Shown here piece after piece: positions 53,520-62,891 of a DNA stretch of 64,000 bases (position 1 is the stretch's first letter; each line of letters starts with the position of its first letter). The notes under the pieces are model-generated. The model worked only from the letters and a program-made list of their open reading frames with translations, was not told the origin of the DNA and ran no database searches. The DNA comes from Gautieria morchelliformis (lineage: Eukaryota > Basidiomycota > Agaricomycetes > Gomphales > Gomphaceae), in contig WHVA01000073.1 of NCBI GenBank assembly GCA_015179125.1, forward strand, positions 62,001-126,000, in the 5' to 3' direction. A program made the translations under genes and the position numbers.

Positions 53520-55359
53520 CTATCTACCCAAATTCAAGGAGCCAATCCCATTCATCATCCCACTGCCGTCCTCAACTCGTCTGTCGACTTCATTGAAAGG
53601 GTCCCTTGCACTCCCTGTGTGCGTCCTCCAGAGTTCACGGTAGACGGCTTTAATCCTCTGCAATTCTGCGTCTAATTCTGCCGTCTTGCCCGCGAGAGCT
53701 ATAAACGTAGAATTCTGTGCCTGCAGGGTAGCTGTGATAGCTATAATGATCGTATCAACCACTGCCATTGAACAATGAACGAGAGATTTACCTTGTGGAT
53801 TGTACTGGACAGTGTTTTGAGCCGAGGCCAGCCTCCTTTCAATTTGCTGAGTAAAGCAAAGTAGATTAGCAACTTTATAATACTGGCAGGGTAAGCCGCC
53901 TCTCACTTCGATGGTTGTCTTGTACCATTGTAACTTTTGTCGAATCTCATTGGTAGCTCTGGAAAAGAATCTTGTCGAGACACGTTAAATTCTGGCAGAG
54001 AAGTTGTCATCCCTGATAATTTACTCAATAGGAAAATTGGCATGGTTCTTGAGATATGCCCCATTTTGTTGAGGATTTCTAAAACCGTCCATGATCCTAG
54101 TTGCAATGATCGTATCCTGCACGCTCTGGTCCACTTTCGATCGGAGTTCTTCGGCGATAGCTTTATCGGCCTGTAATGTACTCATAGTGTTCACAAGGTC
54201 CTTCAAGGTGCCCATGCATAAGTGAGGATAATAGCACTGTCAGGAATGAAAAATACCACACATTATGAACCTTCCGGATTAGTTCTGCTCCTCGGGTTGG
54301 CTCCTCATCCAATGAGCGCGCCTTCAGATCACTGCAAATCTGAATACGACCTTGTATATGGGTGCTATATGCGTGAGTGTGAGTACATGAAAGGAGTGCT
54401 GGAGCTGAAGGAAACAGATCATACTCAATGCTCTCTAATGTCTTCTGGATTTGCTCGGAAAGATCATTGAACTTGGTTGTCCGTGTAAAGGGCGGCTGTG
54501 CTTGTTGCTGATTTGCTCCACTAAGAACGCCTAAACACATAATAGGGATCTGCAGGCGTTTGACTCACGAGGTGGGCTGTCCAAGCGTTGACTGGCCAGC
54601 GTTTGGAGCCGTGGTACTTCCCCACAAACCACCACCCTGTTGAGATGGCTGCTGCTGACCTCCAGGATTTCCGAAGATGCTACTTCCCGTACCAAATCCG
54701 ATGGGAGGACGCTGCTGATTCTGTTGCTGATTATTAAGGTTTCCGAAGATGCTACCTCCCGTACCAAACCCTGTCGACGGCTGCTGCTGGTTCTGCTGCA
54801 GACCCGGATTGCTAAAGATGCTGCCTCCTGCACCAAATCCTGTTGAGGGCTGCTGCGTGTTCGGCTGCTGACCGCTCTGTTGCTGACTTGGATTGCCAAA
54901 GATACTACCTGAGCCAAAGCTTGTTGACTGCTGCTGCGTGTTCGGCTGCTGGCTGCTCTGTTGCTGACTAGGATTTCCAAAGATGTTGCCTGAGCCAAAA
55001 CCTGTTGATGGTTGCTGCGTGTTTGGCTGCTGATTGCTCTGTAGCTGACTAGGATTGCCAAAGATGCTACCTGAGCCAAAACCCGTTGATGGCTGCTGCT
55101 GATTCTGCTGCTGATTTTGCTGTTGACTATTCGTCTGGCCCCAGGCACCAAATCCACCCTGATTGGGTTGTGTGGATCCAAATAGCCCACCTGCGGCGGG
55201 TTGTTGGGACGGCTGCTGTCCAGGTAGTTGTTGTGACTGAGCACCGAACGCGCCCCCACTGCTTGCAGGCTTGATGCCGAAGGCAGAAGGGCTGCAAGAA
55301 GTGATTTATCTCATGAGCTCTGCCAGTTCGTCTAATGCTCACCTTGTCGCGAAAGCCAT
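53520..55359 (-). CDS. NUP49: Nucleoporin Nup49/Nup58 (FG nucleoporin of the Nsp1/Nup62 channel complex)
   Basis: Central-channel nucleoporin. A 17 nt first exon (MAFATS) is followed by a long exon with at least eight GFG/FG repeats of the form STGFGSGSIFGNPSQ separated by Gln/Asn-rich spacers (about 54560-55291). These are the natively unfolded FG mesh that binds transport receptors. Then a coiled-coil region in several short exons: LSEQIQKTLESIEYDLF, LKDLVNTMSTLQADKAIAEE, MDGFRNPQQNGAYLKNHANF, RQKLQWYKTTIEQIERRLAS, and LAGKTAELDAELQRIKAVYR near the end. FG repeats N-terminal and this coiled coil C-terminal is the Nup49/Nup58 layout, which pairs with Nsp1 and Nup57. The start rests on a GT-AG junction giving MAFATSPSAFGIKPAS. 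Confidence 0.87.
54600..55140 (-). repeat. FG-repeat coding array in NUP49
   Basis: Repeated units of about 75-81 bp encode (Q)nPSTGFGSGSIFGNPSQ. Gln runs are coded mostly by CAG/CAA, making the DNA strand TGCTG-rich. The array could vary in copy number between strains. Antisense ORFs across it are shadows. Confidence 0.8.
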
Positions 55360-55439
55360 TTCGTGTGGCTTGCTATGTTGTGTTTGTTATTGTGGGCGTG
55401 TTTCATCCGCGCTTGGTTTGGGTCGATTTACCCTTCTCT

Positions 55440-56300
55440 ATGGTATGGTAGGAAACAATCTCATGGCAGCTTACCCAGGCTTTTCTGAACCATTGCCGTC
55501 AGTCTGTGACACTTCACACCTCCCTTGGTGATCTGAAGGTTCGTTCAAATACTCGTAGCCATAACATAACATTAAATTTTACGCTTCTAAGATTGAGATT
55601 TTTTGCGAAGCTGTACCAAAAGCTGCAGAGGTAGGCATAGTATCTAGTCTATCATCTTAGACTCAAGGCCTCGCAGAATTTCTTAGCGTTATGCGCTAGC
55701 AAGTCCTATGATAATACTATCTTTCACAGGTACGATGCGATTTCTCGGCCCAAGCAAATCTTACATTGTATTTTTTACTAGGAATATCAAAGGTTTTATG
55801 ATACAGGGCGGTGATCCAACTGGTACCGGGAAAGGTGGACAATCCATCTGGGGCAAGCCTTTTGCAGACGAGGTCCGATCGACGTTGAAGGTCAGTGAAG
55901 GTCATTACAGCCATCGTTATGCTCACATGGATATTAGTTCAATGCGCGTGGTGTTGTGGCCATGGCGAATGCAGGCCCAGACACGAATAAAGCCCAATTT
56001 TTCATTACCTATCTCAAACAGAGTCATTTAGACGGAAAATACACCATACTCGGGAAGCAAGTAGCAAAACACCGATTGATAAATTGTGAGCTCACTTTTG
56101 CGTCCAGGGTTATTGATGGGGCCGATTCGACACTGGATGCTATGGAAAAAGCGTCAGTTAACGAAAAGAACCGACCTCTACAGGAGATTAGATTGTCAAA
56201 CGTAAGTTAGTATTGTTCTTTCGTCTGTGCACAACCGCTGAGGCTGGGCATGTAGGTCACGATACATGCGAATCCAGTCGCGGATGCTCAATTACGGTGA
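55440..56300 (+). CDS. PPIL3: PPIL3-type cyclophilin (peptidyl-prolyl cis-trans isomerase)
   Basis: Small single-domain cyclophilin of the Ppil3/Cyp10 group, associated with spliceosomes in animals. Pieces in order: [110 protein letters not shown], and [12 protein letters not shown] at the end. The active-site Arg (FHR), the Q-GGDPTGTG and MANAGP-QFFIT blocks are present. About eight very short exons; the first is only the ATG (55440-55442, or the ATG five bases on) followed by an intron. The intron at 56057-56107 is GC-AG with the classic GCAAGT donor. It shares an 80 bp divergent promoter with NUP49. Confidence 0.87.
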
Positions 56301-56337
56301 CTCCCGATTTACCATATGCATGTAACTCATCCGTCTT

Positions 56338-57360
56338 TCATCGTTTCATGAGACCAACCAATTCTCTCTGTACTTCTCTTTGCTTCCGCGCCCTCTCAAG
56401 ACTTTCCTGGCTCCTCAACTCGCTAACCACGTCTCTGGTTTTCCCGAAGTAAACCTCCTGCAATAAATTGCGCATTTTGATCTCCATGTCTTCAATCATC
56501 CGTCCGGCGTTTGTTATATGCGAGGACGCGTCGGTCAAGGGAGCATCATGTTCATGCTACCCGATGAGAGGTTTCAGTAAGCATACGGGGTCGCAACGCG
56601 TGCAACGCACCTGTCGAGTCATACTCCCGCTGAGGTTTACTTCGCCAGCACTATCTCCTGTTGTCACTAGCTGCAGCATGATTGTGCTCGTGAGTTTATA
56701 ATGCGCCTGCCGCCCTCGCTCTGAAGCCTCGAAGACATGGATAGAGTCCCAGGACCCTGATGGCTGAGAAGAATCGGTAGGGTTTAGCACTGCAACACGT
56801 CAGTGACCCTGAGCTTCAAAATTGGTATTGGTTGGATCGAACCTTTCTTTAACAAAACCACGCCAGCGAAACCTCCGTCATCTAAATCCCAAAGAAAAAC
56901 TGATGAAACGCCTCCTTCGTAGTACCTGGATAAGCCTTGACTGAATAAGAAGTCGGATACAAAGATTAGCACACACATCTCTCGATAGGTATCAAACGCC
57001 TCATTTGCAGTGATCTCCAATTTTCGTAGCTTCGATGAAGGGACAGTGCCGTCCTCTAACGGTGGGTCATACTCGTTTGACCAGGGTGACCTAGTTGTCA
57101 AAATCATTCAAATCGGCAGTGTGTTCAAGGTAGCAGATATATATATACCTGTAAGACTCTCCGTCACGATTGTAATCACACGCGAGGTAGTCCTTTCCGG
57201 TTGCTCGATCGGTCATGAGCTTCAGAGGCTGGTCAACGCTGCCGAGAAGGTCGTCCGCATAGTCTGGACAGATGGCGACAAGACTAGCAACGTTCTCCCC
57301 GACATGGGTGGGTGGAAGCCTCCGCATCAAATCAAGCATGCTGTCTAGTAGGTCCCCCAT
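56338..57360 (-). CDS. CAP2: F-actin-capping protein subunit beta
   Basis: Beta subunit of CapZ, which with the alpha subunit caps barbed ends of actin filaments. Starts [20 protein letters not shown] at 57360. It continues with [132 protein letters not shown] and LSGSMTRQ. The C-terminal tentacle helix region has [20 protein letters not shown] and [13 protein letters not shown]. About six exons; all family blocks are present and the length is typical (about 270-290 aa). Its stop is 37 bp from that of the convergent PPIL3. Confidence 0.93.
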
Positions 57361-57669
57361 CGTAGCTGCAGAGTAAAGGTATAGAAAAGTGAGAGAAGGT
57401 CTTGCCAGTGATTATTGGTTTTGAGCCCGCGGCACGCCGGTTGCTCAGTGGCGGCGCTAACTACTAATGGGGAGCATACTTCTACACGTCACATCGATTT
57501 ATCCACCATATATAAGCTACACAGAGATAATTCGAGACGAAGATTACAGGCGGTGGAGGTCTATGCCTGCCGGGCACCGTACAGACAAAATTTCTGTTAC
57601 ATTCATATACTACAGGACGGCATAAAATGAGTCGTCAAACCTCGTGATTGACTGCTATACCCACCTCGC
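57361..57669. other. CAP2 upstream region
   Basis: 309 bp between the CAP2 start and the Tan1 stop, both on the minus strand. The plus strand has a 71-codon ORF here that looks like chance. No motif stands out. Confidence 0.4.
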
Positions 57670-58890
57670 TCACGACACACCATCCGACACATTTGGATCA
57701 GCAATGCCAACTACGATTGGCAACTCATGGCCGCGTCTTGCCATTTCTCCAACTTGTACAACATTGAACCGTTTGAACCTTTCATAATGCTGTACCACGC
57801 TGATGCCACACACGGTCTAGCAAAGTCTGAGATGTGAACTGGAGACAGTAAAATTGTGACCACTTACTTTCAGTACCTGTACAAATATCACGATTTCCGG
57901 GTGCTCCAAGTCCGCACTGTGTCCAACATCCGACGGTACGCAGTTTGCAAGTAATGGTATTAATTCTGGCTTCTTGATCTTGTCGTGATAGCGGAATGTG
58001 AGTTCCAGTTTGTACTGAAGGCAGATTGATGTTATTGGTAAGCTCTTCGGGGGACAGGCTTGCTGCTCACGCGATATTTCCGCGAGCCGTCCGGTTTCTC
58101 AGGAAGCGACGCGAACGCCGAAGGAATAAGTTTTTGCGCGAGCACAAGAATCTCGGGCGTACTTGCAACACAGGACGCGGACACCGGGGCAAGTCGAAGT
58201 ACATGTCTGGGGTAAGATGATTAGGAAGTTGATGGAAGACTACCTGGACAAGAACTTGAACTTGCTTTGTTCTTGTGACGCCTGTGCGTTCAACGTTTTC
58301 GAGATGGTGGATGACCAGCTTCACGGGATCGACAGGGGGTTTGCATGAGATAAAAATAACTTGAGAGGACGAGTTGATCGCAGTGTGAGGAGATATATGT
58401 AGCAAGCATACCGCATGGTGTTCCCGTATGACAATTAGCTATTTGGTGTCAGCAAATTGGGTTGTAGAAAAGACTTCCGTCGCACCAAATCTCTTCTCCA
58501 ACCTTGGTCTCTTGAGGGCTTCGACTTCCCTCAAGACTTGGTGTTCAAGGTCATCATCGTCCAAATCGCTCCCGTGACCCTGCAGGGCCTGGGAAGGCGG
58601 CCAGAGCTCGTCTGCTATCTACTGGTGTGACAGCACTGTCAAATATGTCGGCCAGGGCGGAGAAAACGGCAGCGCACCGCCTCAAAGAGGTCGTAAAGCT
58701 CTCCAACAGCATTCTTCTCTCGGCCTTTGTCGCAGGTTGCCCACACGCCCGGCCCATCGATGTTATTCCTGGATGGGATATGATTCTGCAAAAATGAGCT
58801 TGAGAGAAGGTGAGCTTGCAAGTCGCTGACCGCACGCTTCCTCTGGCCGCTCTGGCTTTCGGCCTTGCGCTTGTTTCCTTGCCGTGGCAT
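57670..58890 (-). CDS. TAN1: Tan1/THUMPD1-like tRNA acetylation cofactor
   Basis: THUMP-domain adaptor that delivers tRNA-Ser/Leu to the acetyltransferase Kre33/NAT10 for ac4C12 formation (family knowledge). Start MPRQGNKRKAESQSGQRKR at 58890, a basic nucleolar-type tail; then GPGVWATCDKGREKNAVGEL, the family's N-terminal block, and LFEA|IADELWP across a GT-AG intron. Next are an acidic stretch (SDLDDDDLEH) and SSQVIFISCKPPVDPVKLVI, the start of the THUMP domain. It continues RLTPVTASC..., TPEILVLAQKLIPSAFASLP, RKYKLELTFRYHDKIKKPEL, VPSDVGHSADLEHPEIVIFV, TVCGISVVQHYERFKRFNVV and ends VVGIADPNVSDGVS. About six exons. Confidence 0.85.
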
Positions 58891-59186
58891 CCTGGATGTA
58901 GTTATTAATATACGCGAGCACGTATCAGGACGTGAAATCAGTGTTCCGGTGCAGGAGGCGACACAGCCTTTGAAAAAAATATAAGTACTGGTGATCAGTA
59001 ATGCAGAGCCTCCCTACTAGTATAACCACCAGCCGTTCGTTGACAATTCGTGGCCAAACACGTTCTCGGGGAGTCGGGACCAAAGGCGCGAAAATTGGGC
59101 CGCAACTGCTGTGTAACGGACGCTAATTAGCATAATCTAAGAAATCTTCTGCGCCTCACGACCAACTTCTATCTCCCTAGTCAGCC

Positions 59187-60426
59187 ATGCGCATAGTCGT
59201 CGTCGCTCACTCGTTTCTCATGATCACTTCCGTCCTAGCATCCACGCCTTCCCGGATATATGGCAGGCAAGGATCCGCTATTACCCAGCCAGCAGCAACG
59301 ACCACTGCAGCGCAGTCTACTGCGGCCCAAGCGACCACTACCAGTGCGCCGTTAACGTCGAACCCAGTGGTAACATCTGCCCCGACGACGACGACGACGA
59401 CGAGCGCACAGACTCGCCCTGCGACAACGACATCTGCGTCCTCAACGACAGCAGCAGCCTCGTCCACCACGGCAGCATCAACAAGTTCAACATCAACCCC
59501 CACAACTGCCACTTCCTCATCGTCTTCCCCGTCATCTACTGAGGTTGTCACCTCTGCAAGCGTATCTACAGACGCTCAGGGTGTCCAAACTACAGTAATT
59601 GTTACGAACACGCCTTCGCCCGCATCTGCGACCGCTTCTCCGTCGTCCACCAGCACTTCCCAAGACAGTTCTGTTCGCCCAGGCACTATTATAGGTCTTT
59701 CTGTGGCAGGGGGCATTGCCGCCCTTGCCATCATCGGTTTTATTATCTGGAAACTTACGCGGAAGCGGTTCGCTGATCTGGACACTGACGGTGAGCCTCC
59801 TGCGTACTTTAAAAAAAACGTTAGGTACATTGCTTCCCTCAGAGGCGATCAAGTGGCCTGAACTCAATCGAGAACACACAACCAACGACGAGGGCCTGTC
59901 ACGTCAGCCCTCTAATCCCTACTCGACCAGTGCAGCATCACGAAATGCATCGACGCTCGACCAGACAGAATTTTCGGACCCGTACGCCGTGCCACCACTT
60001 CCCCAGTTCAATCCGAACCAGCCGTACCGTGACGATCCGTATGCTGCTTCCAACTCAGGGTACTATGACCCATACAGAGGACCCATCCCACAGACGTTCC
60101 ACGAGGGATCGGTGGACGGACACGAAAATATCCCGATGAGCACATACCCGCCTGGTGCCCGGGGCAGGAGTCCCGGCCCTGGGGCGGTTTATGACATGGG
60201 CGGTCGTGGATCGCCTGCACCCGGACGCGCAAGTCCTGCCCTTGGCCCAATCGGCTATGACGCGGGGGGACGAGGATCCCCCGCACCCGGACGCACAATC
60301 AGTCCTGGCCCAGCCGCAGCGTTAGGCCTGGATAGGCGGCCGACGCCCGGCGTCCAGAATGCTTACGGTGGACCGCCGGAAATGGCCGTGAGGAACAGAA
60401 GCCCGGGGCCAAACGTCCTGGGATAG
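59187..60426 (+). CDS. Mid2/Wsc-like single-pass membrane protein
   Basis: Predicted 395 aa from two exons (59187-59790, 59843-60426). The signal peptide is MRIVVVAHSFLMITSVLAST. Then come about 140 residues of almost only Thr/Ser/Ala/Pro (a stretched, O-mannosylated rod), and one membrane helix (GTIIGLSVAGGIAALAIIGF, near 59690-59745) with a KLTRKRF stop. The cytoplasmic tail has PYRDDPYAASNSGYYDPY and two GGRGSPAPGR-containing repeats. The layout is that of fungal wall-stress sensors and of many basidiomycete relatives without a Cys-rich head. Function inferred from architecture only. A run of ACG triplets (59389-59403) codes Thr residues and may be variable. Confidence 0.8.
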
Positions 60427-61021
60427 ATTTTTGCGGGCATCACGATCGATGCAATGAATAGACTCGCCATGCATGTTCGTTATTCCCTTCCTGGATTTCC
60501 CTTCGTCACTGCCACGGATTCTCTTCGTCTAATCATATCGTGCATGCCACACTACCCAGCAATATCTCTCCCTTCCACTTGTTTTCATCCACGCATTCGC
60601 AAAAGCGGTTTTACCAAGGACATATGAATCCCCCGTATAGCTATACTATATCCTTGCTTCTATGTATGCTGCAGTGCATGCGGTGAATTTGCAGGCTTGA
60701 TTGTTCGGTATTGATGGTTTTTTTTCTGCAGCCACATCGATCGAGTGTATGATGCGTGTAAACATGCGTGGCTATGATCCCCGATGGGATCACCGGGAAC
60801 ACCTGCTGCGGTTCGACCCTCGTGTAGTCCAGATCAATACTGCGCTGACGTAGTACGCGTCTGCGCATAATTCTCTTCAGCAATACAAAACATTTTGGAC
60901 ATGCAAAATTTGCGCGCTCGCGTTACTTTGCCAGCTGTAACCACCTCAAATGATGCTATATCGGAAGGTAAACGGTCGCGTGCTTCACCAGGTTCCTGCC
61001 CTTGCCTCGCTTGAAAGGCGG

Positions 61022-61116
61022 TAGACTCGAACCCAGTCTCGCAATGGTAACGATTAGAAGATAGTCGTTCTAAATCTATAAAAAGTAGAACGATTATAGA
61101 GACTGGTTCGAGTCTA
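61022..61116. repeat. Inverted repeat with GACTCGAACC arms
   Basis: TAGACTCGAACCCAGTCTC at 61022-61040 pairs with GAGACTGGTTCGAGTCTA at 61099-61116, and an inner pair TCGTTCTA/TAGAACGA also folds. The GGTTCGAGTC end recalls a tRNA T arm, but the stem does not pair as a tRNA would. Confidence 0.6.
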
Positions 61117-61204
61117 GAAAGGCGGGCGCTGGGCTATTCCGGCAATCACGTGACTCTCAGAATTACACTCCTAGCACGTGCCCGCAACGCGTACACCACT
61201 TCCT

Positions 61205-61337
61205 CATCAGTCGCAGTTCCATACATCAGTCGCAGTTCCATACATCAGTCGCAGTTCCATACATCAGTCGCAGTTCCATACATCAGTCGCAGTTCCATAC
61301 ATCAGTCGCAGTTCCATACATCAGTCGCAGTTCCATA
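61205..61337. repeat. 19 bp minisatellite, seven perfect copies
   Basis: Seven head-to-tail copies of CATCAGTCGCAGTTCCATA. Copies are identical, so the array is recent or homogenised. There are no spacers, so this is not a CRISPR array. ORFs across it are repeat artefacts. Confidence 0.95.
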
Positions 61338-62891
61338 CAACCATTCGTGATATCGGTGAGTGACATGGGGCACGTCAACGAACACCGGATGATTTCAATG
61401 TGACTTCCACGCGTCTTGGAGGCTCTGCGCCACGTAGAGTTCATGCCAATGGTTATTCTAATCTATACGGTTCGGGTCCCTGGCGATGGGGTTGCCAGCG
61501 CTTTCTATCCTCCGTTCCGGCGACCGAGTCGTTGTCGGCACAAGTTCCCCAGACCACTCCTCAAATAACCTTCGCGTCTTGCTGGCGCGGCCTCTCGCCG
61601 GTTTCACTGCTAGTGACAGCTCTCTTCAGCAGCATTAAGTAGCCAAAGGCTGTCATGCTTGCGCTGGAAATCGCAGTGCACTCTCTAGAGAACTTCAAAG
61701 TACTCCGATTGTGATCTCCGGCGCCCAGCTTTCTATGGGTCACTCGTTTCTACCATCACTGCTGATACACTTGTTGGACGTCTTGTGCAAACCGCTCTCC
61801 CTGGAAAACGCTGTGACCTGCATGTCAGACCCAACATCACCCAAGAGGACATATGTGCATAGCAACCGGTACTCGACGAGAACCGAAATCACAATCAGAC
61901 ATGACGTCACGCGCCAGGCCGGCGAATCAACAAGAATCGCAACAGGCTTGAGGAAGATTCAAGGATGCCCCTACATATTCGTCCGGGGGCGCGGTCATCC
62001 TTGAAGAATACCTATCTGCAAGACTGTCAGGACAGTCAGCTCGTCTTGACCTTTAGGCCAGAGCGGACAAGGCGTCCCAAGATGTCATTAATCTGCTTGT
62101 ATGGTAGATTGCGCCTGGGAGTGCTCGGCCAGCACGGTATCTGATGTGTGGAATATCAAGTACACTTGAAAGCAGTCGCGTGAGCGGAAACATGAGAGTA
62201 CACGGGTTATATATAGCGTGTGCCTAGTTTTGATCACCTAAGGCCTAAGTAACACGGCAGCCCAGACACTACACTTTGCCATCCGAGTCTGCCAGCGTTT
62301 CAAGGAAATCGCATTAGTTGTACTTCTGTGGAAGGCTTCGTCTGTTTCGTTGCCGTACACCAGCTCTCCGAAGCCCGCACCTACCACGCACCGGTACGCA
62401 CCGGTACGCCCCACGCCGAGGACGATAGGAATGTCCCCATACTGCAACCTGGGCCATGCAACTGGCCCAGTACAGTACAACAGATCCCTGCAAGGGCTGG
62501 GAATTGCGTACGAAGGCTCCAGCTCGGAGCAAGGGACTGCCGGTATCTGATCGGCCTCCCTCTACTAGTAGTACCATGGCATGCCTTCTACCACTCGGTG
62601 AGCGAGGATGCAACACAATCAGAACTGCCTGAAGATTCTAAGGTAAACCTGATACAGCCTGGCAGAAATCCCAGATCAGCGTAGTCTACGCTGCAGGGGG
62701 TCATGCTTGCACTCGACAGACGACATCATATGTGTCTTTCTGATCGATCGCGATCGAACCAATACCGTATATTTAACGACACCGCAACCACCAGCTCAGC
62801 CACGGCTAGGAACGACCCACGATGCGTAAGTAGTGCCAATTGGTGCTTTATGATCAACTTGTGTCTAATCGAATGATCTCTAGGACCTACA

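Larger units (their letters stand above)
60427..62891. other. 2.4 kb gene-poor stretch upstream of the arrestin-like gene
   Basis: No gene could be supported. It holds an inverted repeat (61022-61116), a 19 bp minisatellite (61205-61337), broken coding-like traces between 61500 and 62010 (VGRLVQTALPGKRCDLHVRP near 61770) and a short ACCGGTACGC duplication (62390-62410). The last 70 bp may include a 5' UTR intron (GTAAGT near 62826 to AG at 62882). Confidence 0.45.

Noticed and set aside
59207-59551. Val/Asp-rich antisense ORF
   Set aside because: Shadow of the Thr/Ser/Ala-rich ectodomain of the Mid2-like gene.
61022-61116. tRNA gene (GGTTCGAGTC T-arm look, TCT anticodon-like loop on the minus strand)
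   Set aside because: T stem and acceptor stem do not pair; better explained as an inverted repeat.
61205-61337. CRISPR-like repeat array
   Set aside because: Units are head-to-tail without spacers, and the host is a fungus.
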